Positions 13,419 through 26,103 of a stretch of DNA of 64,000 bases are shown one piece after another (positions within the stretch are counted from its first letter, which is position 1; each line of letters opens with the position of its first letter). Position numbers and translations under genes: made by a program. The stretch is from contig SRSI01000078.1 in the NCBI GenBank assembly GCA_005656395.1, positions 1,984,001-2,048,000 on the forward strand, read 5' to 3'. The DNA comes from Strongyloides papillosus. Its lineage: Eukaryota; Nematoda; Chromadorea; Rhabditida; Strongyloididae. The notes under the pieces are model-generated. The model saw only the letters and a list, made by a program, of their open reading frames with translations. It was not told where the DNA came from and did not search any database.

Positions 13419-14033
13419 TTATTTACAGTCCATGAATGAGTTATAGTCGTCAACATCCATGCTACTGTTGAAGACGTTATTTTTTCTTGAAAATATGCAA
13501 TTCATTCTTTTCGAAAGGCCCTGACTTCTAGGTCTCTTTCTCGGGGTTTCTTGATAATCAGTAGGAACTGAATCGTACCTTTTTTTTAATAAATTCATTT
13601 TCTTACTGTATTCACCTTTTATTTTATCCCATAAAATCGGGTCAGTATTCGGGTTGTTACTTTTTTGAGTAATGTATTCCATGTGCATTTCCCGTTTCAT
13701 TTGCAAGCATTTCCTAATGTATGTTTCTCGCGAAAAAGAACCAAATATACGGGGACGATATTTGGACACGCTGTTTAGAGCATGATTCTTTATTAACTCA
13801 TTAACTTTATTTCTTTTAAGAATATTTCTGTCATTTTGTTTATTATTCAATTGTTCTTCTATTACTTTACTATTTTTATCACTTAAATCTAAAAAATAAA
13901 CCAAAAGTAGCGAAAATTTTATTTAAAACTCACTGCCTATATATCCCACAAATGACTTTAATTTACCATCAGAAGGCATCTCTGTAACCTTATTTGGTTC
14001 CATATTTTTTGTTACCTTTTTTCCAGCAAACAT
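13419..14033 (-). CDS. Unrecognised small basic protein (2 exons, 189 aa)
   Basis: Not recognised. Exon 1 (14033-13934) encodes MFAGKKVTKNMEPNKVTEMP and on to GYIG. A 45-bp GT-AG intron (13933-13889) follows, and exon 2 (13888-13419) runs from NLSDKNSKVIEEQ to MDCK and a stop; the frame is kept across the junction. The product is rich in Lys, Arg, Asn and Ser, lacks membrane segments, and carries a clear basic cluster (TPRKRPRSQGLSKR) resembling a nuclear localisation signal near residue 160. The middle part (FSRETYIRKCLQMKREMHME and ILWDKIKGEYSKKMNLLKKR) is probably helical. A nuclear protein is a reasonable inference, but no domain family is recognised. Codon composition is less A+T-biased than the flanking DNA, which supports coding. 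Confidence 0.75.
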
Positions 14034-17027
14034 TTTTGATTTCTCTTATTAATTATAAAATAATTAATGAAATTACTAATAAAATAGTATAATTAAATAA
14101 CATTATTATTAATAGAAATTTAAATATTCAATATTTGATGGCAATCAAATTTATAAAGATTTTTTAATTTCTATAGTATATAGAATATTAATACAATAAA
14201 ATTATAATAGTATTATTTTTAAATATTATATTTTGTATAACTGTAAAATAAATTTTTTATTAGCAATTTTTTTCAATAGAGATGAATTCAATAGATACAA
14301 CTAATTTTTTAATTTTACAGTGTTGTAATAAAAAAGCAAATAGAAATTTATCTTACATCATTTATTATCATTTTTTGTTGAACTATTATTTCTTCCATCA
14401 TTAAAAATATGAAGGAAGAAATGTTTCGAAATTTATTATTATAACTAATTTTATTGGAAGTATTTATTTATTTAGATGTTAATAATTTTAAAATTCTTGA
14501 TCTCACAACCTTCTGGGTTCAGCTTTGCATAAAATTATGCAGAAATATTATATATTAAAAACACACACAACTTTTTTAATTAAAATAAATGCTATTAGAC
14601 ATATTGAGTAAGTGTATATTAATCAAAAACAAAGGAATACTTTAAAAACCAAAAAATTTTAACTTTTAATTAAAATTATTAATAAATGCATTAATTTTAT
14701 TAAAAAATCAAATTTTTAACAGAATGAAATTGTAAAAAAAGTTATGATTTTATGCCAGAAAAGAATTAATAGTTGCTAACATTTAATAGAGCATCCCAGA
14801 TCAAATCTACACATAGAAAAATAGGAACCTTTTGACGATTTTTCATATAATACAGTAAAGAGTCCTACCTGCTTAAAAAACAAAATTTATTCAATTTTTA
14901 AAAAAATCATACGACAACAGAAATATTTTAAAAGACGCATAATATTAGGCTGTCGCATAACTTTTGCCGTTTTTCTACAAAAATATATATGTTTGATATT
15001 TTAAAGTAATGTAACTTCTATTAACTCTTGATATTTTTTTATGATAATCTTCATTTTAGATGCCAAACTGTTTTCTTGTAATAGATTGTGAAGTGCGTTA
15101 TTAAGAGTTAGTTTCGCGTAAAGTTGTAAACGTTAAGATAAAAAACATTCTTTCAAACATTTTACTAATAACAACAAGCTCAGAAATATAAAAATTTCAA
15201 AGCAACAATTAATTAATAATACTTTGTATTGTTAATTAATATGTCATTTTAGTATGTTGCCCTTGTTTTAAGCTAAATTGTTTATAAGTTACTTTTTACT
15301 ATGAACAAAATTACTTATTATTTTATAATTTCCCATAAATTTGTTTTTTGAAGATGATCTTTAAAAACAATATAGAAACATTATGGGTTTCAGGTAAGTA
15401 TAATTTTACAAGAAAACATAATTTATAATAATTCAAACTATTGAAAATTATTAATAAAAGTATTGTGATATGTTAATAGATGTTCTTTTAAAACTATTCG
15501 TGTATTTTAAAATTTGTTGTAAAAAACAACTTAAGTTTAAAATAAAAATAATATCACACAAAATATTGACTTACTATAATATTTTTTTAATTATCGTTTT
15601 AAATTTCATAAGCGAAAATATTTGTGATAAACAAGTTGCAAGTCAAAAAAATTTGAAATTTATTAGGTGGAACAAATTTATTGAATTTTTTAAAGAATTG
15701 TGCTTATGTTTTTTTGATTGTACTAATATTTTCCTCCTTTAAAAAGTTGAAAACAATATTTTTATTTTAGATTTCTACTGAAAAAAGGACTTATAAATTA
15801 TAAGTAAATTGAATCCATAAGGGACAATTCTAATGTTTACGTTAATTATTGGTTTAAGAAATAGTTTTTATTTTAGAACAAAGGTTTTATTGTAAAATTA
15901 CAGCCAGGCAGTGTTTTAGCACTTAGTTTTTGATCCAAGATTTCTAGTTTGTTGGTACTACTGACTTTTTGCTCTCTTTATCAGTAATATTGTTGGTGAA
16001 CTTAACTGGAATAGGTTCATTAGAAGATATCAAGTTCTACCTTTTTTAGGCTTAGTCTTAGTTATTTTTATTTTGGCTCTTCTAAATTGATTAAGCTTTA
16101 GTATTATGTATCTTTACTATATATTAAAAGTAATAGTAAACATGTCAGTCTGGTTGAAGTTGCTGATAGACATGGAATTTGACGGTTGATTCAATGAAAT
16201 ATTTTAATTTAATTGAAGTGTGGATTAAAAAGTACTATCGATTTGAAGGATCTATCTACATATGATTTAAAATTCGTGTAGGTGATAGGTGGATCAAGTC
16301 GTGATGTGAAATATTACATTTATTTGTCTATTTTATAAGTTGTGTTGTATTTAACAATTAACTTTTATTTCGTATAAACTACTTTATTTTTTTATAACTT
16401 TGTTTTAATAAACTTATTATTATAAACACTAAGGTACATAAATTTAAGAAATTATTTTAAAACTTTTTAATTTATAATGACGAAAGAATATGTGGTTTAT
16501 CATTTACTATTATCAATAACGGCTACCTAAAACACCATTTTTGGACATTTAGTACTCTTTTTTATAAATAAAAAATCAATTTGGCATATTATACTTCATC
16601 CACATGATTGTTCAAATAAAACTATAAAATAAAAAGTGGTCAAAGATAAACGGTAACAAAAATTTATATACTGTAAAAGGGTGAAGCAAAAATTTTAACA
16701 TTCCAACTTGTTGGAATTAAGAATAGTCATACTGTGTTTTTAGTAGTGTTTACTTTTCTCGTCAAAAATTCCGAATGGTAACCTAAATTTTACAGTCGTG
16801 TAAACACACAGTTATTCATTCATACCAAATAACACTGGCATTTAAAATAATATTATTTATTATAATAATCAACAATTTATTATTATTACTATTATTATAT
16901 ATAAAAAAATAAACATCTACTTAGGTATATGTATATATGTGAATTATACGAGAACATAAAAATTATTAGTAGTACACTTATTGTATATGATGACTTCATG
17001 AGAAGATATAACTTTTGTTATTTGCGT
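14034..17027. other. Intergenic region, no gene seen
   Basis: Three kilobases of A+T-rich DNA upstream of the 189-aa gene and downstream of the first collagen. A 90-codon open frame at 15470-15742 is Lys/Ile/Phe/Asn-rich with no domain and no convincing splice context, so it is not called. Somewhat more complex sequence at 15890-16330 has no recognisable coding pattern. Confidence 0.6.
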
Positions 17028-18131
17028 TTATTTGCCATAACTTCTTCCGTATTCTGATCTACTGTCGTATGGTGATTTAAAGTCTCCTTCTATTTCATAT
17101 TGTGCATTCATTTGCTGAGGAATTCTTGGTTGAGCAGCATTTGGTGAGACTAGTATGACAGAGTCAATATTTTGGCAAACGCAAGTCCCTGGTTCCCCTG
17201 GTGGTCCTTGATTTCCAGGAGGTCCCTCAGGTCCTGGGTATCCTTGTTCACCTGGTTCGCCCGGAACTCCTGGCCATCCTCTCTCTCCTTGTAGTCCTGT
17301 AAGTCCATTTCTTCCTGGTAATCCTGGGACACCTGGAGCTCCGATTGGTCCAGATGGACCTGGATCTCCTGGTGGTCCTTCACGTACCTCACCTTCTGGT
17401 GTTTCTCCCTTATCTCCTGGTGCGCCTGGTCCACCTCTGAATCCTGGTGGTCCTTGTGGACCTGGTTCGCCTGGTAGTCCATCTTCTCCATCTTTACCTT
17501 TCAAACCGTGAGCGCCAACTGGACCCGGATCTCCTGGAAAACCTGGCCATCCTTTAATTCCTGGTGGTCCTTTTGGACATGGTCTACATGGTGGAGGTTC
17601 TCTAGATGCGTGAATTGGACATGTTTGATTTGGTGATATGCCTGGTATTCCCGGAGTCCCAGCTTTACCTGGATTACCTGGCTTTCCGGGATCTCCAGCT
17701 GGTCCTCTTGGGCCTGGTGGCCCAGGTATACAACAACCAGGACATTCTGTTTGTATTGGTGTACCTGTGACATCATTTCTATAACCTTCATACGAACGTT
17801 TTGTTCTGTTGTTTGGAGCACCGAAACCTCCATAAGCTAATATCTCAAGAGCTTCTTTATTTGATTTTTCACAATAAAGCATTTCTTTTTCAGCATACTC
17901 AACAGTTAATTGTACATTATTATACATAACAGGTAACGTTAGGCAAACAATTAATAGTGATAAAAGACTGTAATAAAAAAATATAAAAATTAGTATAATA
18001 AAAATTAACAAAAAATAGCTATACCTGAATGTTACTTGAATAATTGTAATAATTTTGTATACTTTATCTTTTGTGGTCATATCATCTTCTATCGAAGGCT
18101 TTCCATCCTTAATACCGACAGCTAAAGCCAT
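17028..18131 (-). CDS. Nematode cuticle collagen 1 (2 exons, 348 aa)
   Basis: Structural protein of the extracellular cuticle, secreted by the hypodermis and assembled as a triple helix. Exon 1 is 18131-18025, the intron 18024-17968 (57 bp, in frame, so readable through) is GT-AG, and exon 2 is 17967-17028. Seen: the N-terminal cuticle-collagen domain with a membrane/signal-anchor segment at about residues 25-50, a subtilisin/furin-type site RTKR at 90-93, a Cys cluster CPGCC at 111-115, a first Gly-X-Y block, an interruption with [13 protein letters not shown], then a long Gly-X-Y domain broken once at [11 protein letters not shown], a CVCQ motif and a non-collagenous Tyr/Ser-containing tail. 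A 3' splice site (atttttag) 3 nt before the ATG suggests trans-splicing. It shares its whole layout with the neighbouring collagen, so the two look like a tandem duplication. Exact C. elegans subfamily not assigned. Confidence 0.95.
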   Translation of the reverse strand: MALAVGIKDGKPSIEDDMTTKDKVYKIITIIQVTFRYSYFLLIFIILIFIFFYYSLLSLLIVCLTLPVMYNNVQLTVEYAEKEMLYCEKSNKEALEILAYGGFGAPNNRTKRSYEGYRNDVTGTPIQTECPGCCIPGPPGPRGPAGDPGKPGNPGKAGTPGIPGISPNQTCPIHASREPPPCRPCPKGPPGIKGWPGFPGDPGPVGAHGLKGKDGEDGLPGEPGPQGPPGFRGGPGAPGDKGETPEGEVREGPPGDPGPSGPIGAPGVPGLPGRNGLTGLQGERGWPGVPGEPGEQGYPGPEGPPGNQGPPGEPGTCVCQNIDSVILVSPNAAQPRIPQQMNAQYEIEGDFKSPYDSRSEYGRSYGK

Positions 18132-19562
18132 CTTCTAAAAATAATAGATTGTAAAGTAAGAAAGTTAAGAAAAGAAAAAACAGCAATAATTATTTGAAAC
18201 ACGGTTGTGTTTATATTTCATTATGGTAGACAAAAAATTATTCTAAAACATTGAAATAAAATAAGAATATGGGATATAAAGGTAAATGGTTAATCAAAAA
18301 TAGCTTCTAATTTGTTGGAAAACGGGGTTATGTCCATTCCCATATGTGTGTAATGATATTATGCATGTTTTAATGTTATAGTAGGTGTATTCTTTACAAA
18401 AGTCACTAAACTAAATGAAAAGAGTTATATGGAATTTGAGAAGAAGGATAGATCAAGATTAAAAGATACTTTCTTTGACGAATCTTAACAATGTCAAGTG
18501 ACAGTATAGTATATTTTATCAGTAAATTATATAACTTCCTCTAAAATATAGTGGAAAGATTTATATTGTTAATATTTCATTAGATAATACAAATAAAATT
18601 TTTTCCAAAAAGACAACATAAAATGATAATAATTATAGACATAAAACAACATAATCATTTGAATCTCAAATGATATTTATATAACTGAAAAGGCCAATAA
18701 ATGATAAGTTAATTGACACTCTCTCTTATAGTACTTTCAAGGCAAATATTTTTATAAAAGAGATAAAATTTACATGAAGAATCATTTATTCTCTCCTTAT
18801 TGTTAAAAAATATTTCTAATTATAATAAATTGAGCAATTGATTAATGAATTGATACCACATTTTGGTGATAGGTACGATGACCTAATTAAATTAAAAGTA
18901 ACGGTATATATCTTCTCATGGTCATATTTATGTATACTTATCTTTTGCTTCAAAATTACCTTACTGTAAACTATTTTTTTAATATAAGTCTTCTGTTTTC
19001 GGTCAAGTTCATGTCAACATATATCACTTCTGGTTAGGATATATAGTTGTAACTAGGTTAAAATTTTGCAAAACCGTATAAATTTGAAATTAATCATTAT
19101 GGATAGTTTTAGGAATGTGCTAAATAAATTATAAATGATATTTCAAAAAATACTAAATCTTTCATAAAGTATGTGTCCTAATTTTCAAAGTATATTATCA
19201 TTGTTTTGACTAAACAAAAACAAACAATCCAATAGCATCAATATTAAAAATAATTTTTTGGTCAAAATAAACTAAGAAAATGAATGGTGATGACATTGAG
19301 AATCTATTTTTGGATGTAACTAATTAATTACTTTGTACTTACTAATTAAAAATTAATTAACATAAACATTTTTTGTAATTTTTATTACAATTAATATGTA
19401 AGGAAAAGGAACAAAACATTAAAGGAATTAAATATTTTATTACTACAAATAAAAAAATTTGAAATTTACCAGAACTATGAGATACGTACATGGTATAATA
19501 ATGACTTATTAAAATTATTATTAGTTATTAGAATGGATATAATGCATTATTTTTGTCTAAAG
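18132..19562. other. Spacer between the two collagen genes
   Basis: 1.4 kb, A+T-rich. It should contain the promoter of collagen 1 and the 3' UTR of collagen 2. No ORF or repeat stands out. Confidence 0.7.
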
Positions 19563-20684
19563 TTAATATCTGTTTCTAAAGTAGTTGCTATTATCATTTC
19601 CAGCGGGAGAACCGTATTTATCATTTGCGTTTACTTGACGGTTGTCTTCTACAGAGACTTCATCTCTTGGAATTTGAGCTGGTCTACTAGCAGGTCTTTG
19701 ACCTTGAATATCAGATATAACAACTTCAGTATCTTGACAAACACATGTTCCTGGCGTTCCAGTGGGTCCTTGTTCTCCATGTGGCCCTTGTGGCCCAGGT
19801 GGTCCAGGTGGTCCGGGTGGCCCTGGAGGGCCTGGCCATCCCTTTTCACCCGGACTTCCTGGATAACCATCTTCACCTGGTGCACCAGGATGCCCTGGTG
19901 GTCCCCATGGTCCTGGCTCACCTGGATCGCCTGGTGGTCCTGGAATAACATGTGCTTCTGGTGTAACTCCTTTGTCTCCTGGTGGACCTTGTGGTCCTGG
20001 TGGTCCCGGAGGTCCTGGTGGCCCATCTTCTCCAGCTTTTCCCGGTAGACCATCAAGACCTGGTCTTCCCGGTATACCGGGATCACCTGGATCTCCTGGA
20101 AATCCTGGATGTCCTGGTACACCACGTGGTCCTTGTGGACATGGAAGACATGGTGGTGGTTCGAAAACTCTTTCTGGAATACATGATGCATTTGGTGTAA
20201 TACCTGGTCTCCCTGGTGCTCCATCTGGTCCAGGTGCTCCTGGAATCCCTGGTAGACCTGAATCACCCTTAGGTCCTCTTTCTCCCGGAATACAACAAGC
20301 TGGACATTCTTGAAAATGTGGCACATTTAATGCAATCATTGAGGCACCATATCCACCATAACCATTACTACGTTTAGTTCTATTAATTGGGTTTCCGAAG
20401 ACTTCCCTAACATTAGTTATTTCCGTTTCAATATCTGCGTTTGATGTCTCACAATAAGCAAAATCTTGTTTACTGAATTCAGAAACTGAATTTGCATAGT
20501 CATAAAGTGATGGAACCACAAGACATATAACTAATAGTGAGGAAATAGATAAAATAGCGGAAAGAGTAATAGTAATTCTATAAGCCCTTTCTTTACCATC
20601 ATCCAAAATTTCTAAATTTTCTGTTGTATTATTAAATTTCCTGTGGCCAATGGAAACCTTCATTGATTGGTCGTTTGACTTCAT
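19563..20684 (-). CDS. Nematode cuticle collagen 2 (single exon, 373 aa)
   Basis: Cuticle structural collagen. The start is placed at ATG 20682-20684 ([16 protein letters not shown]); the open frame extends two codons further only through a non-ATG codon. Seen in order: a charged N-terminus, a hydrophobic anchor at about residues 37-60, the processing site RTKR at 102-105, a Gly/Tyr segment, ECPACCIPG, a Gly-X-Y block, [13 protein letters not shown], a long Gly-X-Y domain with one break ([11 protein letters not shown]), TCVCQ and a polar tail. Cys spacing, processing site and the position of the triple-helix break match collagen 1, but there is no intron. The antisense strand stays open over long distances because Gly (GGN) and Pro (CCN) codons read as each other; those frames are artefacts. 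A TATA-like motif lies about 90 bp upstream. Confidence 0.95.
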   Translation of the reverse strand: MKSNDQSMKVSIGHRKFNNTTENLEILDDGKERAYRITITLSAILSISSLLVICLVVPSLYDYANSVSEFSKQDFAYCETSNADIETEITNVREVFGNPINRTKRSNGYGGYGASMIALNVPHFQECPACCIPGERGPKGDSGLPGIPGAPGPDGAPGRPGITPNASCIPERVFEPPPCLPCPQGPRGVPGHPGFPGDPGDPGIPGRPGLDGLPGKAGEDGPPGPPGPPGPQGPPGDKGVTPEAHVIPGPPGDPGEPGPWGPPGHPGAPGEDGYPGSPGEKGWPGPPGPPGPPGPPGPQGPHGEQGPTGTPGTCVCQDTEVVISDIQGQRPASRPAQIPRDEVSVEDNRQVNANDKYGSPAGNDNSNYFRNRY

Positions 20685-21772
20685 GTCCAAAATATTTTTG
20701 GACTGTGTATATATTAAGAAGACAGGAGAACTAAAATTAATATAAAATAATATTAAACATGAAATTGTATACTTATATATAAGGTTTTAAAAATAATTAA
20801 TATATGAAAAAAGTCTCAGTTGTTTTAGGTTTATTACTACATGAATAATTACAATATATATATTAATAAAAAGTACTTGGTATTATTTTATCGGTAGTAT
20901 GTTAACATAAAAGAAGAAGGAAATGATTATAAATATGGAATGAAAAATATTTGAAGATCTATGTTAAAATCATGATAAAGACAAATGAAGATAAATATAT
21001 AATGACCTAGTAAAAAGAATGGCAAGGGCTTGACTTATTAAAGAATCGTTTTAGTTATTTGTGATACCATTTCTTTACCTTTACCTATCATTAATCTATC
21101 TCTAAATGTAAGATATATGTATTAATAGTAATTTATATAAACTAATTACAATAAACAATTTACTCTCAAAATGTGTAATATTTATATAACAAATTAAGAG
21201 GGAGAAAATTTCCTTAGTTGATAAAATTAAAAAGATATTCTAAAACAGTAAAAAGATCTATGTTAATTGAAAATTTATAACTTAATTACATATATATATG
21301 CTTTTTGAATTAAAAATGTCTATTTATTGAATGATGACATATTAAAAAATTAACAAAATATAGGTTAGTCTGTACAATTGTCGGCTATTCTCCTTAAACA
21401 ATTAAACAAAATTTGGAATCCGTGAGTTTAAAGATGCTGAAGTTAATTTAGTATGATAATATTGCATAATTATAAAAAGAACTAACGATAGACATCTCTT
21501 GTATACGTATACTTATATGATATCTTTCAAGAATAAAGATTTGCAAATATCAGTCAAGGATAAAATAGTAATCTTTTTTCAATGTTACTTCTGCATTTTT
21601 AAAATTGCATTTGTTAATTTATTTTATTAATTACTTTAATTATCTTATCAAATTATACACATTTAAAATTATAAAAAGTCATTTCATATCATGGAGATGA
21701 TAAAATATCATTTTAAAATAAGTTAACTAATTAGAGAAAAAAAACTTTATGACATAATAAATTAAAGTTCAT
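20685..21772. other. Intergenic region upstream of collagen 2
   Basis: 1.1 kb between the collagen 2 start and the end of the PHD gene, both on the minus strand. It holds the likely collagen promoter. No ORF or repeat recognised. Confidence 0.65.
20772..20779 (-). promoter_or_regulatory. Possible TATA box of collagen 2 (TATATAAG)
   Basis: On the minus strand TATATAAG lies about 90 bp before the collagen 2 ATG, a plausible distance for a short 5' UTR. A+T-rich context makes chance matches common. Confidence 0.3.
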
Positions 21773-24313
21773 TTAAGCATGACCGAATAAAATAACACAA
21801 CACCCAACACGAATTATGTCACCACTTTTGAGAACAACACTTGGAACGAAAGCTTTGCTAACGTTATTAACCTTAAAATATCTTTGACATTGACAATTAT
21901 CAATTGCTGCTAATGAAAGACGATCTTTTCCAATTAATATCCCATTAACAAAAACTGGATACCTCCCTAGAACAAAAAGTTCATACTTCCTGAATTTCGG
22001 AATAAATTTAATATCAACCATACGATGTTTTATTTCACAACAATGATCATACGGCGGTCCATTAATTTTAACATCAATCTTTGAATCTGTATTTCCCAAA
22101 TATAGTTGATTATAAAAAAAGTATCGTACTGGGAAACTTTTGCTAATGATAAATGCATTTAGAGGAACTTTAAATATGGATTTGTAGACAGTATTTGTAA
22201 GTGAAATTTGTTTATTCAAGTAATCCTCCACAATATTATCATCTATTTCCATTGGTGACTTATTATTATCCTCCTCACCAATAGTATCCCAATCATATAA
22301 TTGTTCATACTGTTCATAAATGTCATAAACATCATTTTTTAATTTTAATTTAAGAATATTGCGATACATATCATCTTTAGAGTCAAAATGTTTTGAAAGT
22401 TTTACATGACCTTTTGTGTAGTACCTTTCAACTTCACATGGTACATTGCGACAAAAATTTTGTGGTCTCCTTGATACTTTAGGTCCTTCTTCACGTTCAA
22501 TTTCCAGAACAGCATTTCTAAATTCTAACTCAAATTCAATATTATTCTTAAAACCACCATCATTATGTTTACTAATTGCATCAAGTACCCTATTATATGA
22601 AAGTAAATTAGGTTCTTTTTCTGGTTCACTAATATGGTAACCACAATTAAAATCATCTAATGGTGTATAACAAAATGGTGGTGTTAGGCAATCACAGTGA
22701 TATTGTCCACAACAAAAGGAGCATTTCATGATATGTTTAACTTCGGTTTCTGGTTTTAAACAAATAAAACAGCATTTTCTTAATGAACCATATAGTCCAT
22801 GTGGATGTAGTGAATTTCTGAACCACTCCTCGTCGTCAGATGAGTCACTAAATGACTCATCATCAAAATCACATGGTGGTTTATCAATAACATTTACAAG
22901 TAAATTATAGTATTTCATTTTTGTGCTTTTGGTTGATGAGTGTAATTTTTGATAAACATTAATATTATTGTTAAGTCTGTCAAAATATTTTAATTTTTTT
23001 ACATTTCCTGTTTCTTTAATTAAACTTTTTTCTTTCTTTACTATTCTTTTAATCTCAGCTATTTCATTTTTAGTTACGTTTTTTAAATGACAATTAATAC
23101 ATCTCCAGGGACGTTTAGGAAAAGTATATTTAAATAATCTTGTAGGATAACATATCCAATGGTAAGCATCTCTACACCATCGACATCTAAGTATAACATC
23201 AGATATTTCATTGCAAACAACACATGGTGGTACTCCTCCACTTTCATCTTCCTTTACTACACAATCATTGATATACCCTTTTTCTTTAGGAATTTTCACA
23301 TTTTTTATACATAATTTTTTAAATTCTTCAGCCATTTTTGAATCAATAATATTTCTCTAAAAATTAGTAGTTATAATTTTTTTATTACGAATAGAATACC
23401 TTGAGTAAACTGTCAATGTATCCTTGAAATTTTTTTTGACCATGATGTGCTTTTTTTTGCGCGACAGTTTCTTTTTTTATATTGTCCTGGTATGTTGATA
23501 AAACGTTCACATCATAAGTTTGAACTGTTTTACGTCTCCTTTTACCTGTAATTATATTTTCTACATTAATATCAATGTATTGATGTTCGTTTGGCGCTAC
23601 ATTTTTTAAATCATTTTCCTTTTGTTCCTCTATAGTAAGGGAAACTTGGAGAGATCCAGTATTGTTAGTTGCCTCTTTTTGTGACTGTCTCTTTGATAAT
23701 TTTCTAATAACCTCCTTTTCTTTAATATTTCTTTCAATTACCGTTTCATTATTATTTTTTGCTATTTTTTTACCACCACAAACAGATGAAGACCTATTTT
23801 TGCACACACGTTTATTTTTAATGACATCTAAGTCTCTCATTTCCTCTGTTGTGTTATTTTTAACCCGCTTATGTACTTTTTTTGCAGTTATACTATTATC
23901 TTTTGATGAAATACTATCTTCTGTTTTTTTCTTTTTTGATGCATTCCTATTATTACTTAAACTTTTTTTATTAAAAGGTTCCTTTATATAAATGTCATCA
24001 TTATATTTTGGTTCATTATTCCTTGTTCTCCTCTTTACTCTTTCATGCAAAGACTCCTTTGATTTATTTAAAATTTCATCTTTATCCTGCCTAACATTTG
24101 ATGGTCCAGCTAAAAATACTTATTTTAATTATTTATATTAAATAACTTACGTTCTGATAGAATATGAGAAAATTTCCAACTATGATCTTCTGAATCATTG
24201 TTCAGTAGGCTGGGACCAATATCATTATCAATGTTTTCCTTCCCATTTACGTTTTTTACAAAATTATTACCTGTATCGGATAATTTTATTTTTTTACTAC
24301 CCTTTTTAGACAT
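21773..24313 (-). CDS. Double PHD-finger protein, PHF12/Pf1-like (3 exons, 818 aa)
   Basis: Probable chromatin reader. Exons on the minus strand: 24313-24151, 24109-23400 and 23356-21773; both junctions are GT-AG and keep frame. The first ~300 residues are basic, low complexity and likely disordered. PHD finger 1 is C4HC3, with C336, C339, C349, C352, H357, C360, C377 and C380. A second PHD-like finger follows with C487/C490, C503/C506, H511/C514 and C529/H532; its DCLTPPF and terminal C-x2-H resemble the second PHD finger of PHF12. The extreme C-terminus (VFVNGILIGKDRL, then VVLKSGDIIRVGCCVILFG) looks like the FHA-type fold that also ends PHF12. PHF12 acts with Sin3/HDAC complexes; C. elegans ATHP-1 is a known relative. 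A homologous role here is inference from the domain order. PHD and gene structure are secure, orthology is moderate. Confidence 0.85.
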
Positions 24314-26103
24314 TTAAATAATCTAAAATACTTAGAAATATGTACTTTTTGGAAATAATGTAAAAAATTATAAAATTAGATACGATATCTACAAAATTAA
24401 AGTAATATTATTCCAATGTTGTTTGTTGTTGACATAAACTAGAACAATCCTTATTACCGCGTTTTTTTATAAGTACATTTTGTGTCATGGAATAGCAGTT
24501 TGATTAATATGCTTTGTTCTTTTGTACTTAATTGTTATAATCTTTTTACAATAAATAATTTTATTCTTTTTTTATACCATCGGTAATGCGACTTTTAAAT
24601 ATGTAGTATTGTAATAAATTTAAGTTTATTTTAATAGTTTGTATGTGTGAAATGTTTTCTAGGGGTTTGATCAAAATCATATGTTTGGGTAAACAACATA
24701 CATGACTTTCCGACTGATAATTTGGAATATCTTTAAACATCTGAAAAATAATTTTGTATATAGAAATTAGTATCTTGATTTTATTTTTTTAAAAAGTCTA
24801 CTATAGACATCCAAAAAAAGAGTTAATAAAATTTCTTGTTTGAATCGAAGATTATAGAGGTGAAGTCATTCTAAACGTTTATAACTCTAACACATACTAA
24901 TTTTTAGCATATTTTAGAAAATAGACAAATATTTTGTACTAATTAAGAATCGTTAGTTAATAATAAGCTTTATAGATGGTTGTTTTAAAGGAAAATTTCT
25001 TAAAATGTAGTTTAACGGTAATTATAATAAATGTACTAAAACTTTTTTATGTATTATCAAACGTTACTGGTATATTAAATAATTTATTTTCAAGCTTCAC
25101 ATGACTCATAAAGGTGATTGATATCACAGTTTGTAGATAAAATTTTATTCTACAATTCCGTAAAACGGGCTTGTATTAAGTGGCTTTCAAGGAGAATATG
25201 AGTCAATTAATTTATTGGCGAAAAATTTTTAGTACCACTCGATTTGGAAGTTTATTCTTATCAAAAACATAACTTAATTTTCCTTATTTTTGTTTATTTG
25301 TCGATATTATTTACAATAAAGATGAGGGTGTGTTTCTCAACACTATTCTCTTATTGGAGTAATGACTCTTAGGAAAGCATAATTTTGCAGGTTGTTAATA
25401 TTAATATGAAAGTTTGTATTTAAAATTTAAAAATGTTATTATGTTCCGAAACCTTAAACAAATACTCTGTATGTATATATATTATATATATGTATTATTG
25501 AATGAAAATATTTGTAATCAAATTATGAATGTTTGGTTACTTAAAATATTAACTGTTTAACATCGTCTTAAAAATTTATACATCATATACATATGCCGTT
25601 TTACAAACTTTGTCTTACGTCTTTATTTATAAGAAATAAGATTATTTGTACTTAACTAAGAAGAATGTAATATATTTGGTGTAGAGAAAGTTTAGTAAGA
25701 AATTTTGATTAGCTAGTTTATATACAAGTTTAAACTTTTTTAAGTGATTAAATAAGATATATTTGTAATTCTTGTTTTGTAACGCTTCGTAATATTTGAC
25801 ACAATATATTTTAAAAAATAAGATAAAGCTAGATTTTATTTTTTTTTTTTAAAAATCATTTTTTTATTTGCTTGATTATAAGTGATTTCAAAGAACTGTA
25901 GTTGTCTTAAGTGTCATATCGTTTTTATTTTCCATACTTATTTATCAATTAAAACAATTTTTGTTGTATTAAAATAATATTGCTATAGTAAAATTAAGTA
26001 TTATTACTTTTTAAATCATTTAATTTACTGTTATATTTTATCGTCCGACACTTGTGACTTTTATCATTAATCTGTTTATAGTTATTTTTTTCTCTTATAG
26101 ATT
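24314..26103. other. Divergent intergenic region
   Basis: 1.8 kb between the starts of the PHD gene (minus) and the cortactin gene (plus), so it should contain both promoters. It ends in a polypyrimidine 3' splice site (tctcttatag, to 26100) 3 nt before the cortactin ATG. No ORF recognised. Confidence 0.65.

Noticed and set aside
15470..15742. 90-codon plus-strand frame
   Set aside because: Composition is that of translated A+T DNA, with no homology or neighbouring exons recognised.
17150..17833. Alternative minus-strand frames across collagen 1
   Set aside because: Shadows of the Gly-X-Y repeat with no collagen hallmarks of their own.
19533..20326. Several long open frames antisense and out of frame within collagen 2
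   Set aside because: They arise because Gly GGN and Pro CCN codons read as each other on the opposite strand; the true frame has the full collagen domain order.
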